From assembly GCA_016929815.1 (NCBI GenBank), contig JAFGIC010000067.1, positions 1-14,616 of the forward strand: a DNA stretch of 14,616 nucleotides, written 5' to 3'. The position numbers and the translations under genes are program-made. The notes under the pieces are model-generated. The model was not told where the DNA came from and made no database searches. It saw only the letters and a list, made by a program, of their open reading frames with translations. The DNA comes from Deltaproteobacteria bacterium. GTDB lineage: Bacteria > Desulfobacterota > DSM-4660 > Desulfatiglandales > HGW-15. Positions 7,246-14,327 of the stretch are shown piece by piece (the stretch's first letter is position 1; every line of letters starts with the position of its first letter).

Positions 7246-8361
7246 TTGAAGACAAAGATATTGTTTAAATATAAAATACACAGGATACTATTGGCCATAA
7301 CCGCATTTTTTATCACTGCCGCTTTCTGCCATGGGGCAGAGACAATCCCGGGAGAAAGCGCGGTTACGGGTTATAATAAATGGAAGTCAATAGGCCAGTC
7401 TGCGGCTGATAATGCCTTTGCTGCAATGAAAAAGACAGGCGCAAGGCCTGAAAAGGGAAACATCATAGTACTCACAAATGCAGGCTACGCGGAGATAAAC
7501 GGCGCATCAACAATGGGCGCCCTTGACGGGCTGGCAGAGACAACCGGGGCTTTAAGGGGCAACAACACCCTCCTCGAGATCCATTCCTCTCCATGGACAA
7601 AACTGTGGTTTGCAGTCTATGATAAAAGGTCAGGTCTCTGTTCATACATGGAGATTAACCCTTCTGCGAAAGCGGAAGGCATTTTTGACATCCAGGCATT
7701 GGAGCAGATCAATATTGATCACCTGAGTTCCCATGCCGAAGAATATAAGGCAAAATTCGACAAAAAGGTATTTGGAGGAAATGAATTCCGCATCATTTCC
7801 ATAGTAAACGCAGTAGCGGAAGGCTCGCCATCCTATGCGGTCAGGGCCTTTGAGTTTCACGATCATTACTGCCCCGGTGTTACATCCGGAATAATGATGG
7901 CCGGGTATCTGAAAAAGAACTTTCCCCCAGTCTCAGGTTCGGACTATTTTGTGCAGGCGATCCAGCCATGGTGCAAGGAGGATGCGCTAATGGTGCTTTT
8001 AAATGCAACCCCAGGCAAGGGCGGATATTCAGTGAGTTATCCCACGGATGCCGACCTGGAAAATCTCCTGCCCTGGGCAAAGGATGCTTCAACAGTCGCA
8101 TACAGGAAAAAGAAAGACGGTAAGGCATGGGAGGGCATTGTCCTGGCATTCAACTGGGCGGCTGATACCCAGTGCCCTGAAACGGGAAACGGCATTCTGG
8201 ACAAGGTTTGCGCGGATCTGTGGTATCTGAAGCGTATTGAAAGGCCGGAAGAATTTGTAAGTGTCGTGAAATCCTTTGAACTCCCTGAAGGCGTTTCGCC
8301 CAAGGACTGGGCCGCACCCGGCGTTGATTACATGGGAAAGATAGGGCTGACTCCTGAATAA
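7246..8361 (+). CDS. Exported FmdE-family protein with a long N-terminal region
   Basis: This 371-residue protein has a signal sequence or N-terminal anchor (basic start, hydrophobic RILLAITAFFITAAF, likely cleavage after CHGA). A region of about 170 residues that I do not recognise as a separate family follows. Next is an FmdE-like core: FHDHYCPG (HDHYCPG at about 205-211) matches the conserved H-x-H-x-C-P-G metal-site motif of FmdE, and QPWCKEDALMVLLNATPGKGG parallels the conserved cysteine and TFGKGN segments. Two later cysteines (QCPETG, KVCAD) remain, but there is no C-terminal CxxC zinc ribbon. The start is set by the ribosome site: AAGGAGG (7233-7239) touches the ATG at 7240 but lies 6 bases before the in-frame TTG at 7246, so I prefer TTG. 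It probably binds metal or ligand in the periplasm; its biochemical role is unknown. Confidence 0.75.
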   Translation: MKTKILFKYKIHRILLAITAFFITAAFCHGAETIPGESAVTGYNKWKSIGQSAADNAFAAMKKTGARPEKGNIIVLTNAGYAEINGASTMGALDGLAETTGALRGNNTLLEIHSSPWTKLWFAVYDKRSGLCSYMEINPSAKAEGIFDIQALEQINIDHLSSHAEEYKAKFDKKVFGGNEFRIISIVNAVAEGSPSYAVRAFEFHDHYCPGVTSGIMMAGYLKKNFPPVSGSDYFVQAIQPWCKEDALMVLLNATPGKGGYSVSYPTDADLENLLPWAKDASTVAYRKKKDGKAWEGIVLAFNWAADTQCPETGNGILDKVCADLWYLKRIERPEEFVSVVKSFELPEGVSPKDWAAPGVDYMGKIGLTPE

Positions 8362-8388
8362 TCTTAAGTTAAAACCAAGGGAAAACCT

Positions 8389-9000
8389 ATGAAGGCACAA
8401 CAGATAATGGAGACGGATGATTTTAAACGGTGTGCGGAATTTCACGGGCATGTCTGTCCGGGCCTCGCGATAGGGTATAAGGCCGCTAAGACTGCCATGG
8501 AAAGGCTGAAGGAGATCCGCGCCGAGGATGAGGAGATGGTTGCTATAGTGGAGACGGATGCTTGCTCCGCGGACGCGGTACAGGTCCTCACTGGCTGCAC
8601 CTTTGGAAAGGGAAATTTTATACATAAGGATTACGGAAAGATAGTCGTAATCCTTCTGAGCAGGAACACAGGAAAAGGCGTGCGTGTCTCCATGAGACCC
8701 GGGTCCTTTGCCCCTGATGAAACACACCAGACACTGCTGCGAAAGATGATGAGCGGCGAGGCGAATGAGGATGACAAAAATCGTTTCAGGGAACTCCATT
8801 TCAAGAGGGCCTGTGACGTACTGGAAATGTCTTCAGGAAAATTATTTGAAGTCAGAAACGTGAATATACAATTGCCCCCAAGGGCCAGAATAGAGCCGTC
8901 TGAACTCTGTGACATATGCGGCGAGCCGACCATGCGCACCAAACTTGAAGACAGGGGAGGGAAAAAGGTCTGCCGGGACTGCGCTGAAAAACCTTATTGA
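8389..9000 (+). CDS. FmdE-family protein with C-terminal zinc ribbon (cytoplasmic)
   Basis: This 203-residue protein is a standard FmdE domain. It has FHGHVCPGLAIGYKAA (18-33, with the H-x-H-x-C-P-G metal site), ETDACSADAVQVLTGCTFGK (55-74), a helical middle region, and a C-terminal zinc ribbon with CDIC (174-177) and CRDC (195-198). FmdE is named for its presence in methanogen formylmethanofuran dehydrogenase operons. In bacteria without that enzyme its role is unsettled, although structures of the family show bound zinc. No signal peptide is present, so it acts in the cytoplasm. It follows the exported FmdE-like gene by 27 bases, and together they suggest handling of the same ligand on both sides of the inner membrane. 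AGGG about 10 bases upstream is a modest ribosome site. Confidence 0.9.
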   Translation: MKAQQIMETDDFKRCAEFHGHVCPGLAIGYKAAKTAMERLKEIRAEDEEMVAIVETDACSADAVQVLTGCTFGKGNFIHKDYGKIVVILLSRNTGKGVRVSMRPGSFAPDETHQTLLRKMMSGEANEDDKNRFRELHFKRACDVLEMSSGKLFEVRNVNIQLPPRARIEPSELCDICGEPTMRTKLEDRGGKKVCRDCAEKPY

Positions 9001-9100
9001 CATTATCTGCCTGTTAATTTTCATATTATGGGAATGTAGATTAAATGGTGAATCGCTTTATCTTTCAAGCTATATCCATCATTTATTTTAAATATATATG

Positions 9101-9129
9101 TTGACACAGCTGAATTAGGCGACTATGCT
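9101..9129 (+). promoter_or_regulatory. Sigma70-type promoter for the RNA helicase gene
   Basis: TTGACA (9101-9106) and TATGCT (9124-9129) are separated by 17 bases. Transcription would begin near 9136 and give a leader of about 170 bases containing the hairpin at 9191-9236. A 6-bp inverted repeat, GCGACT (9119-9124) and AGTCGC (9150-9155), flanks the start region and could be an operator. Apart from these and the hairpin, I see nothing in the 304 bases between the FmdE gene and the helicase gene. Confidence 0.5.
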
Positions 9130-9190
9130 GTCACCCAAGTACACGATTGAGTCGCAGTTACAACTCTAAATAAAAATCCGATCAGTTTAA

Positions 9191-9236
9191 AACAAAAGCC
9201 CATGGGATTTTTTATCGAAACCCATGGGCTTTTGTT
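9191..9236 (+). terminator. Long perfect hairpin in the helicase leader (bidirectional terminator-like)
   Basis: The arms AACAAAAGCCCATGGG (9191-9206) and CCCATGGGCTTTTGTT (9221-9236) pair perfectly over 16 bp with a 14-base loop. The stem has a GC core and A/T ends that give a T-rich 3' flank on both strands. It could end the FmdE transcript, 190 bases upstream. It also lies after a good promoter and 68 bases before the helicase start, so it could act as an attenuator of the helicase gene. Confidence 0.6.
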
Positions 9237-9304
9237 ATCCGTTTTCCTTCAAAGATATGAAAAATAGCCGGAAAATCCAATAATAACAATTAATAAGGAA
9301 GAAT

Positions 9305-10579
9305 ATGAATTTTGATAAGTTTAAATTAGATACAAAGATAATTGCCGGCATACAGGCAATTGGTTATTCCTCGCCCACGCCGATCCAACTGGAGGCCATT
9401 CCACACATCCTGGAAGGCAGGGACCTTATGGGCCTGGCCCAGACAGGGACCGGCAAGACAGCAGCATTTGTGCTGCCGGTCCTGCAGCGTCTTCTGACAT
9501 CGGCCCGCCGGTCATCAGTACGGGTATTGATAATATCCCCCACGCGCGAACTGACCGAACAGACCCATCAGACAATCGCCAAACTGGGGAAAGAGACAAA
9601 ACTGAAAAGCACATGTATCTATGGCGGCATGGGCATGCAGCCGCAGATCACGGCAGTTAAAAGAGGCGTTGACATCATTGCGGCTTGTCCGGGCCGTCTG
9701 CTGGACCACATTAACAAAGGAACAGTCTGCCTGTCCGGGATTGAGGTACTGGTCCTGGATGAGGCAGACCAGATGTTTGAGATGGGGTTTTTACAGGATA
9801 TAAAAAATATAATAAAACATCTCCCTAAAAAACGCCAGACGCTACTGTTCTCCGCCACAATGCCCGACGATATCAGGGAGCTGGCAAAGGATGTATTGCA
9901 TGACCCGGTAACGGTTCAGGTCGGTGATACTCGCCCTGCGCCTACTGTTTCTCATACATTTTATCCAATAGAACAGGGTTCAAAGACCGCATTATTAAAA
10001 AATATTCTGGAGAATACCGAGACCGGACCTGTAATTGTATTCACACGCACCAAGCGGCGTTCAAAGACAGTGGCGCAGCAGCTTGAAAAATCAGGATTTG
10101 GAGCGACGGCACTGCATGGCGACCTGACACAGGGCAAACGCCAGAAGGCCCTGGATGGTTTTCGTAATGGAATACATAAAATCCTGGTTGCCACGGATGT
10201 TGCTGCACGCGGCATTGACGTACGCGGGATTTCACATGTCATCAATTACGACATCCCCGACACTGCACTGGCATACACACACCGCATAGGACGCACAGGA
10301 CGCGCCTGGGATAAAGGCGATGCATTTACCTTTGTGACAGGAGAGGACAAATACATTGAACGGTCCATTACAAAGACGCTGGGTGACGAGCCCAAATATT
10401 GCACCATAGCCGGTTTTAATTACAGCGCGCCGGAGGTTGAACAGGAAGCGGGCCGGAAACACCGGAGTGCCAGCCGGAACAATTCCGGACAATCACGGCG
10501 AATAAAAAAGTCACATGGCCGTGCGCGAACCGGCTTTCCCGGATCAACCGGCAATAGAGAACGCATATTTATCGATTAA
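9305..10579 (+). CDS. DEAD-box ATP-dependent RNA helicase (RhlE-like)
   Basis: This 424-residue cytoplasmic enzyme unwinds RNA structures during ribosome assembly, RNA decay or cold adaptation. The motifs appear in order: Q-motif around SSPTPIQ (22-28), Walker A AQTGTGKT (45-52), PTREL (79-83), GG near 107, DEAD (152-155), SAT (183-185), HGDLTQGKR (271-279), ARGIDV (301-306) and HRIGRTGR (326-333). The usual TPGR of motif Ib reads CPGR (128-131), a small oddity. After about residue 375 there is a short basic tail rich in R, K, S and G, as in RhlE-type proteins, but no DbpA or CsdA RNA-binding domain. The ribosome site AAGGAAG lies close before the ATG. Its leader carries a long hairpin, consistent with the autoregulated, structured leaders known for some helicase genes. 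Confidence 0.95.
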   Translation: MNFDKFKLDTKIIAGIQAIGYSSPTPIQLEAIPHILEGRDLMGLAQTGTGKTAAFVLPVLQRLLTSARRSSVRVLIISPTRELTEQTHQTIAKLGKETKLKSTCIYGGMGMQPQITAVKRGVDIIAACPGRLLDHINKGTVCLSGIEVLVLDEADQMFEMGFLQDIKNIIKHLPKKRQTLLFSATMPDDIRELAKDVLHDPVTVQVGDTRPAPTVSHTFYPIEQGSKTALLKNILENTETGPVIVFTRTKRRSKTVAQQLEKSGFGATALHGDLTQGKRQKALDGFRNGIHKILVATDVAARGIDVRGISHVINYDIPDTALAYTHRIGRTGRAWDKGDAFTFVTGEDKYIERSITKTLGDEPKYCTIAGFNYSAPEVEQEAGRKHRSASRNNSGQSRRIKKSHGRARTGFPGSTGNRERIFID

Positions 10580-10600
10580 AATCTCATCGAGGAAAATAGA

Positions 10601-11031
10601 ATGAAATTATTACTGACTTCCGTGTTCGGGCCATATGCAGCGGATGACGAATATGGCGAAAAATCAAATAAAATGGAGCTTTTTCACAATCAGGTTACAA
10701 GAGAGCAGGGCATCTTCTCATACAGGTTCAATCATGGAAGTCAGGGCTTTATTTCTTAGCTGAAAATGTTGACATGCCCACTACGGTGCTGGATTTCCCG
10801 ACCCTTAAACGTTTTAAAAAGGAACTGGGAAAAGGGTATGATTACATAGGCATCAGTTTTATCGTGCCCAATTTTAAAAAGGAATACATAAGATGCATGT
10901 TGTTCGGTGATGTCAGGACGCCAAAGACATCATCCCGTCTCTTTAATAAGGTAAGCAGACATGTTGAACTGGCTGCCATATTGCACGAGGTCACGGGGTC
11001 TGAACCGGACATTCCCGAGTTGCACACTTAA
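10601..11031 (+). pseudogene. Frameshifted, truncated remnant of a B12-binding radical-SAM-type protein gene
   Basis: The frame from ATG 10601 reads MKLLLTSVFGPYAADDEYG, then MELFHNQVTREQGIFSYRFN, then stops at TAG. Continuing one frame over from base 10744, it reads GLYFLAENVDMPTTVLDFP, then KGYDYIGISFIVPNFKK. Together this is the N-terminal cobalamin-binding-type domain found in a family of radical SAM proteins. The break fits loss of one G from a G-run at 10744-10746. After NFKK the sequence (about 50 residues to TAA at 11029) no longer follows the domain as I know it. The radical SAM CxxxCxxC motif is absent, so an internal deletion has probably joined the N-terminus to unrelated or C-terminal sequence. 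A ribosome site (GAGGA) precedes the ATG. Family assignment is from memory of the N-terminal pattern. Confidence 0.6.
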
Positions 11032-11075
11032 ACTCTTATCCATCATAGACAGGGCATTTATGGATTGAGCTATAA

Positions 11076-11107
11076 GCAGTCAGTTTTTCCGAAGCAGGTC
11101 TGACTGC
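11076..11107. terminator. Possible hairpin between convergent genes
   Basis: The arms GCAGTCAG (11076-11083) and CTGACTGC (11100-11107) form an 8-bp stem with a 16-base loop. The stem lies between the radical SAM remnant (+) and the minus-strand gene ending at 11193. It lacks a T-run on either side, so its terminator role is weakly supported. I see nothing else in 11032-11192. Confidence 0.25.
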
Positions 11108-11192
11108 CGATAGTATGAATGCAAAAACCGGCGTTCCCTGATTAACACCTGCCCCGCATATTAGAGCTAACAGGGATGCCCTTTTCGAATGT

Positions 11193-11528
11193 CTAAGGCG
11201 CCAGTAGCACCTGATCGCCGAACCTTTCAAGAAGTGCTGTAGAAAGGGCTTCAACATCCTTTTGTTCTTTAAACTCCACCATTAATTCACCCCCCTCTCC
11301 TACTGTTAAACTCCCATGCCTTTCCACTAATTCCACCACATCAGATGGTTCAACCGTCCACCAGCCCCTGGCTCGCATCAGAAGTTCACGCCCTTTTAAC
11401 CGTCTGGGGGTAACAAGGTCAATGGTGCGATACATGGCATCCCACCCGACCATGGCCGACTCCCGCAACACCGGAGTCACGGGATCATGATAGATCCTGC
11501 AACGGCCGAACAGACGTAAACGTATCAT
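11193..11528 (-). CDS. Unrecognised protein, 111 residues, second gene of a coupled pair
   Basis: I do not recognise this family. The protein begins MIRLRLFGRCRIYHDPVTP, has no signal peptide or membrane segment, and has an arginine-rich first half (RRLKGRELLMRARGWW) and an acidic, valine-rich second half (VGEGGELMVEFKEQKDVEAL). That half could be a small alpha/beta fold ending in a helix (LSTALLERFGDQ). Its ATG overlaps the stop of the upstream gene by four bases (ATGA at 11525-11528), so the two are translationally coupled and probably work together. Good codon structure over the whole length and the coupling support a real gene. It lies downstream of the TonB_C-TPR gene on the same strand, with no functional link visible. 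Confidence 0.65.
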   Translation of the reverse strand: MIRLRLFGRCRIYHDPVTPVLRESAMVGWDAMYRTIDLVTPRRLKGRELLMRARGWWTVEPSDVVELVERHGSLTVGEGGELMVEFKEQKDVEALSTALLERFGDQVLLAP

Positions 11529-11821
11529 TTAAGCACCTCATCAGGGATCTCTATCCCCTGAGACTTCATTGCCCTTGCAATGCAGTGAAGATATATCTTT
11601 GAAGCGGCATTTTCACCTATAACCGACCCGTTATTGTTCGCACGTGAAGAGGCATCTTCAAACAGGGCAAGGGCCTTTTCACGCCAAAGCCTGATGCGAG
11701 GGTCATACCTGTGTATCCCCATGCGGCTGAAGAATTCACCCTGGGCATCCTCCATCCCCTTAAATATCTTTCTCATGGCCCTTACCGCAGGGTCCCTTCC
11801 CCATTCATCAGCGTTGTTCAT
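11525..11821 (-). CDS. Unrecognised protein, 98 residues, first gene of a coupled pair
   Basis: I do not recognise this family. The protein is soluble-looking and mostly helical: it starts MNNADEWGRDPAVRAMRKIF, continues with a basic FFSRMGIHRYDPRIRLWREKA segment split by charged residues, and ends in KSQGIEIPDEVLK. No signal peptide, membrane segment or metal motif is visible; there is a single cysteine (YLHCIARAM). A ribosome site (GGAGAAGGA) precedes the ATG by about 8 bases. The stop overlaps the start of the next gene. It begins about 70 bases after the TonB_C-TPR gene on the same strand, so read-through from that gene is possible. Confidence 0.65.
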   Translation of the reverse strand: MNNADEWGRDPAVRAMRKIFKGMEDAQGEFFSRMGIHRYDPRIRLWREKALALFEDASSRANNNGSVIGENAASKIYLHCIARAMKSQGIEIPDEVLK

Positions 11822-11893
11822 TACGTGATTCCTTCTCCATGAAGCGGGTGAGAATCAATATATGCGGACTCGTCCTTCTCATATCCAAGCATT

Positions 11894-13180
11894 TCAATTC
11901 ACAGGATCTGACGACATATCACTGCACTTGCCGGCCTTTTGTAAGTCCTCAAATCCCCCGCAATCCCCAAGTTCACAGGCATTTTTAAAATCGACACAAG
12001 CATTTTTCATATCATCCAATTCATTATACGAATACCCGCGGTTATTATAGGCCTGAACATTGCCGGAATCCAAACTTATTACTTTTGTATAGTCCTGAAT
12101 CGCCTTCTTAAATTTATTAGATTTTCTGAGGGCCTCGCCTCGGCTGAAATAGGCATCGACAAGACTCTTATCGAGCTTAACGGCCTTATTATAATCATCT
12201 ATGGCCTTTTGGTAATTTTCCTGAATAGCGTAAAGGTCGCCTCTGTTCTGATAGTAGATAGCCGTATCCGGATCCATTTCAATAGATTTATCAAAGTCGG
12301 TCATTGCCTTTACGTAATCGCCTTTTTTCATATAGGCAATTCCCATGCAGTAATAGGCAATGCTGTATCTGCCTGAAATATTTAATGCCTTGGAAAAGGC
12401 TTCTATGGCCTTGTCATATTCACCTTTGTTTCTATACTCGACACCTTCGTCAACCGCCGTATAAACATCTTCTTTTACGGCTTCTTCAAGTGAAACGGTC
12501 TTCGCCACAGAAAATTCTATAGGCGATTTAACCACACAATCTACAGGAACGCCATTTCTTGTGGCGGGTCGGTACCTGTAATGTGTTACCGCCTCCAGGG
12601 CATACTCATCGAATACGCCAGGGGGACTTGACTCTATTACTGTAGGATTCATTATCCTTCCTTCCCTGGTGACAATATACTTTACAACAACCTTTCCTTC
12701 CTTATAGTCTTTCTTAAGCTTATTGGGAAAAGGCGCCATATATATCTCGAGCAATACTGCCGGTGTGCCCGACCTCTCATCGTATCCGGCATACTGATCT
12801 TTTAATGAAAATTCTATCTGCATGCTAACGGTTGTATCAACGGGTTTTCCATTTCTCGTAGCCGGTTTGAATTCATATTGTTTTATTGTCTCAATCGCCG
12901 CCTCCTCGAAATAGCCTGGTGGAACCGCCTTGACTATTTTAGCTTTGGTCGCCTTGCCCTCCTTTGTCACAACAAATTTCAAGGCAACGGTCCCCTCGAC
13001 ATTGTCAAATTGCGCCTCGACAGGATAAATGGGGCTCACCTCTTTGACTACAGTCAGGGGCGTATCGGAAGCCGATGATTTGATATCCGGAGGATATAAA
13101 TTTTTGTTTTCAGCAGCATGGACAGATAAAGAAAAAATGATAACTGAAATAATACCTATTGAAGATAGAAATTTTTTCAT
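11894..13180 (-). CDS. Exported protein with two TonB C-terminal-like domains and TPR repeats
   Basis: This 428-residue protein has a signal peptide (MKKFLSSIGIISVIIFSLSVHA, cleavage near residue 22). Two tandem TonB C-terminal-type domains follow: residues about 45-126 (SPIYPVEAQFDNVEGTVALK, EGKATKAKIVKAVPPGYFEE, FKPATRNGKPVD) and about 148-225 (EGKVVVKYIVTREG, FKPATRNG-like YRPATRNGVPVD). Residues about 240-390 hold four or five tetratricopeptide repeats (for example YDKAIEAFSKALNI, YQKAIDDYNKAVKLD, FKKAIQDYTKVISLD). The end carries four cysteines (NAC, NACELGDC, GKC). It lacks the proline-rich linker and membrane anchor of true TonB, so it is probably a periplasmic or surface interaction scaffold rather than an energy transducer. 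A decayed paralogue lies directly upstream. The ribosome site (GGGAAA) is weak. Confidence 0.85.
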   Translation of the reverse strand: MKKFLSSIGIISVIIFSLSVHAAENKNLYPPDIKSSASDTPLTVVKEVSPIYPVEAQFDNVEGTVALKFVVTKEGKATKAKIVKAVPPGYFEEAAIETIKQYEFKPATRNGKPVDTTVSMQIEFSLKDQYAGYDERSGTPAVLLEIYMAPFPNKLKKDYKEGKVVVKYIVTREGRIMNPTVIESSPPGVFDEYALEAVTHYRYRPATRNGVPVDCVVKSPIEFSVAKTVSLEEAVKEDVYTAVDEGVEYRNKGEYDKAIEAFSKALNISGRYSIAYYCMGIAYMKKGDYVKAMTDFDKSIEMDPDTAIYYQNRGDLYAIQENYQKAIDDYNKAVKLDKSLVDAYFSRGEALRKSNKFKKAIQDYTKVISLDSGNVQAYNNRGYSYNELDDMKNACVDFKNACELGDCGGFEDLQKAGKCSDMSSDPVN

Positions 13181-13247
13181 AATGTTTTCCCGTAAACATC
13201 AACGTGTTCAATTGTGAATATCTATTCCCGTTAAGTTCATTATCAAT

Positions 13248-14279
13248 TCAGTCTATGATATTTTCACTCGAATACCCTTCCGCATTCTCAAAACCCTCTG
13301 GATTCACCACCATATCATTACACTGACCGGCCTTCTGCAGGGCCTCAAATCCTCTGCAATCCCCCAATTCACAGGCCTTTTTAAAATCTATACAGGTATT
13401 TTCAGTGTCATTCATTTATTATAACAATAACCACGGTTGATAAATGCCTGTGTATCGCCTGCATCCAAACTTATTACTTTGATATAATCTTGAATAGCCT
13501 CATGATATCTTTCTGATTTCATAAAAGCACTACCTCGATTATAATAATATTCAATTATTTCCTTATCTATTTTTATGGCCTTGTTAAAGTCTTTAATAGC
13601 TTTTTCGTAATTTTCCAACAGAGTATAGACAATTCCTCTTTGATTATGATAATCGGCAATATTCGATTTCAACTTGATAGCCTTATTAAGATCTGAAAGG
13701 GCCATTGAATGTTCACTGATTTCAATATATGCGCTAGCCCTGTAAAAATATGCAACACTGTATCTAGGATGCAGGTCTATGGCATTTGAAAATTTTTCAA
13801 TTGCTTTTTAGATATTCCGCTTTTTCTAACAAAGTTACACCATAATCCCAAGCACGATAAGCCTCTAATCTAATACTGAGTTCCCTAGCATGAAGATCAC
13901 CAAAAGCGAATATCACTGGCAAGTTAGCAATACAATCAACAGGCACCCCATTTCCAGTAGCAGGTTTGAATTGATATTTATATATTGCCTCAATCGCGGC
14001 ATCTTCAAAATAACCGAGGGGCACCGACTCTTCTATTATAGGGTCTTCAATATTACCTTCTTTATTCACTATAAACTTCACTATAACAACGCCCTCAATT
14101 AATTCTCTCATCGCTTTCCATGGATAGCTGGGATTTACTTGTTTGATAACAACTGGAGGTGTATCTGACGCAAATCTATCAATCTCCGGGTGATATGAAT
14201 CTTCATTTTCAGACGCATAAAGAATGAAAGAAAAGAAAATTACTGCAACAATAGTTGCAAAAAATATATATTTCTTCAT
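13248..14279 (-). pseudogene. Decayed paralogue of the TonB_C-TPR gene, two frameshifts
   Basis: On the minus strand from ATG 14279, with a strong ribosome site GGAGG, the frame gives a signal peptide (MKKYIFFATIVAVIFFSFIL), one TonB C-terminal-like domain (IEGVVIVKFIVNKEG, FKPATGNGVPVDC) and the first TPR helix up to AEYLKSN, then stops. Dropping one base in the T-run at 13805-13809 restores KAIEKFSNAIDLHPRY and several TPRs. A second break near 13415-13420 needs one added base, after which the frame continues through the cysteine-rich tail (CELGDCRGFEALQKAGQC) to TGA at 13248-13250. The product would match the neighbour's layout with only one TonB_C domain. The two genes share, for example, an identical 18-mer at 12068-12085 and 13463-13480. 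Sequencing error in homopolymers is the alternative explanation. Confidence 0.8.
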
Positions 14280-14327
14280 ACCGTTTCCTCCAATAAAAAA
14301 ATCGCTCTGTTGTAATCCCGATACCTC

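Noticed and set aside
8089..8799. Long minus-strand open frame of 236 codons across the two FmdE genes
   Set aside because: It lies opposite two well-supported FmdE coding regions and its translation shows no domain or start signal; it is an antisense shadow.
11036..11257. Minus-strand open frame of 73 codons beyond the end of the 111-residue gene
   Set aside because: It overlaps the supported gene in another frame, has no ribosome site and no recognised family.
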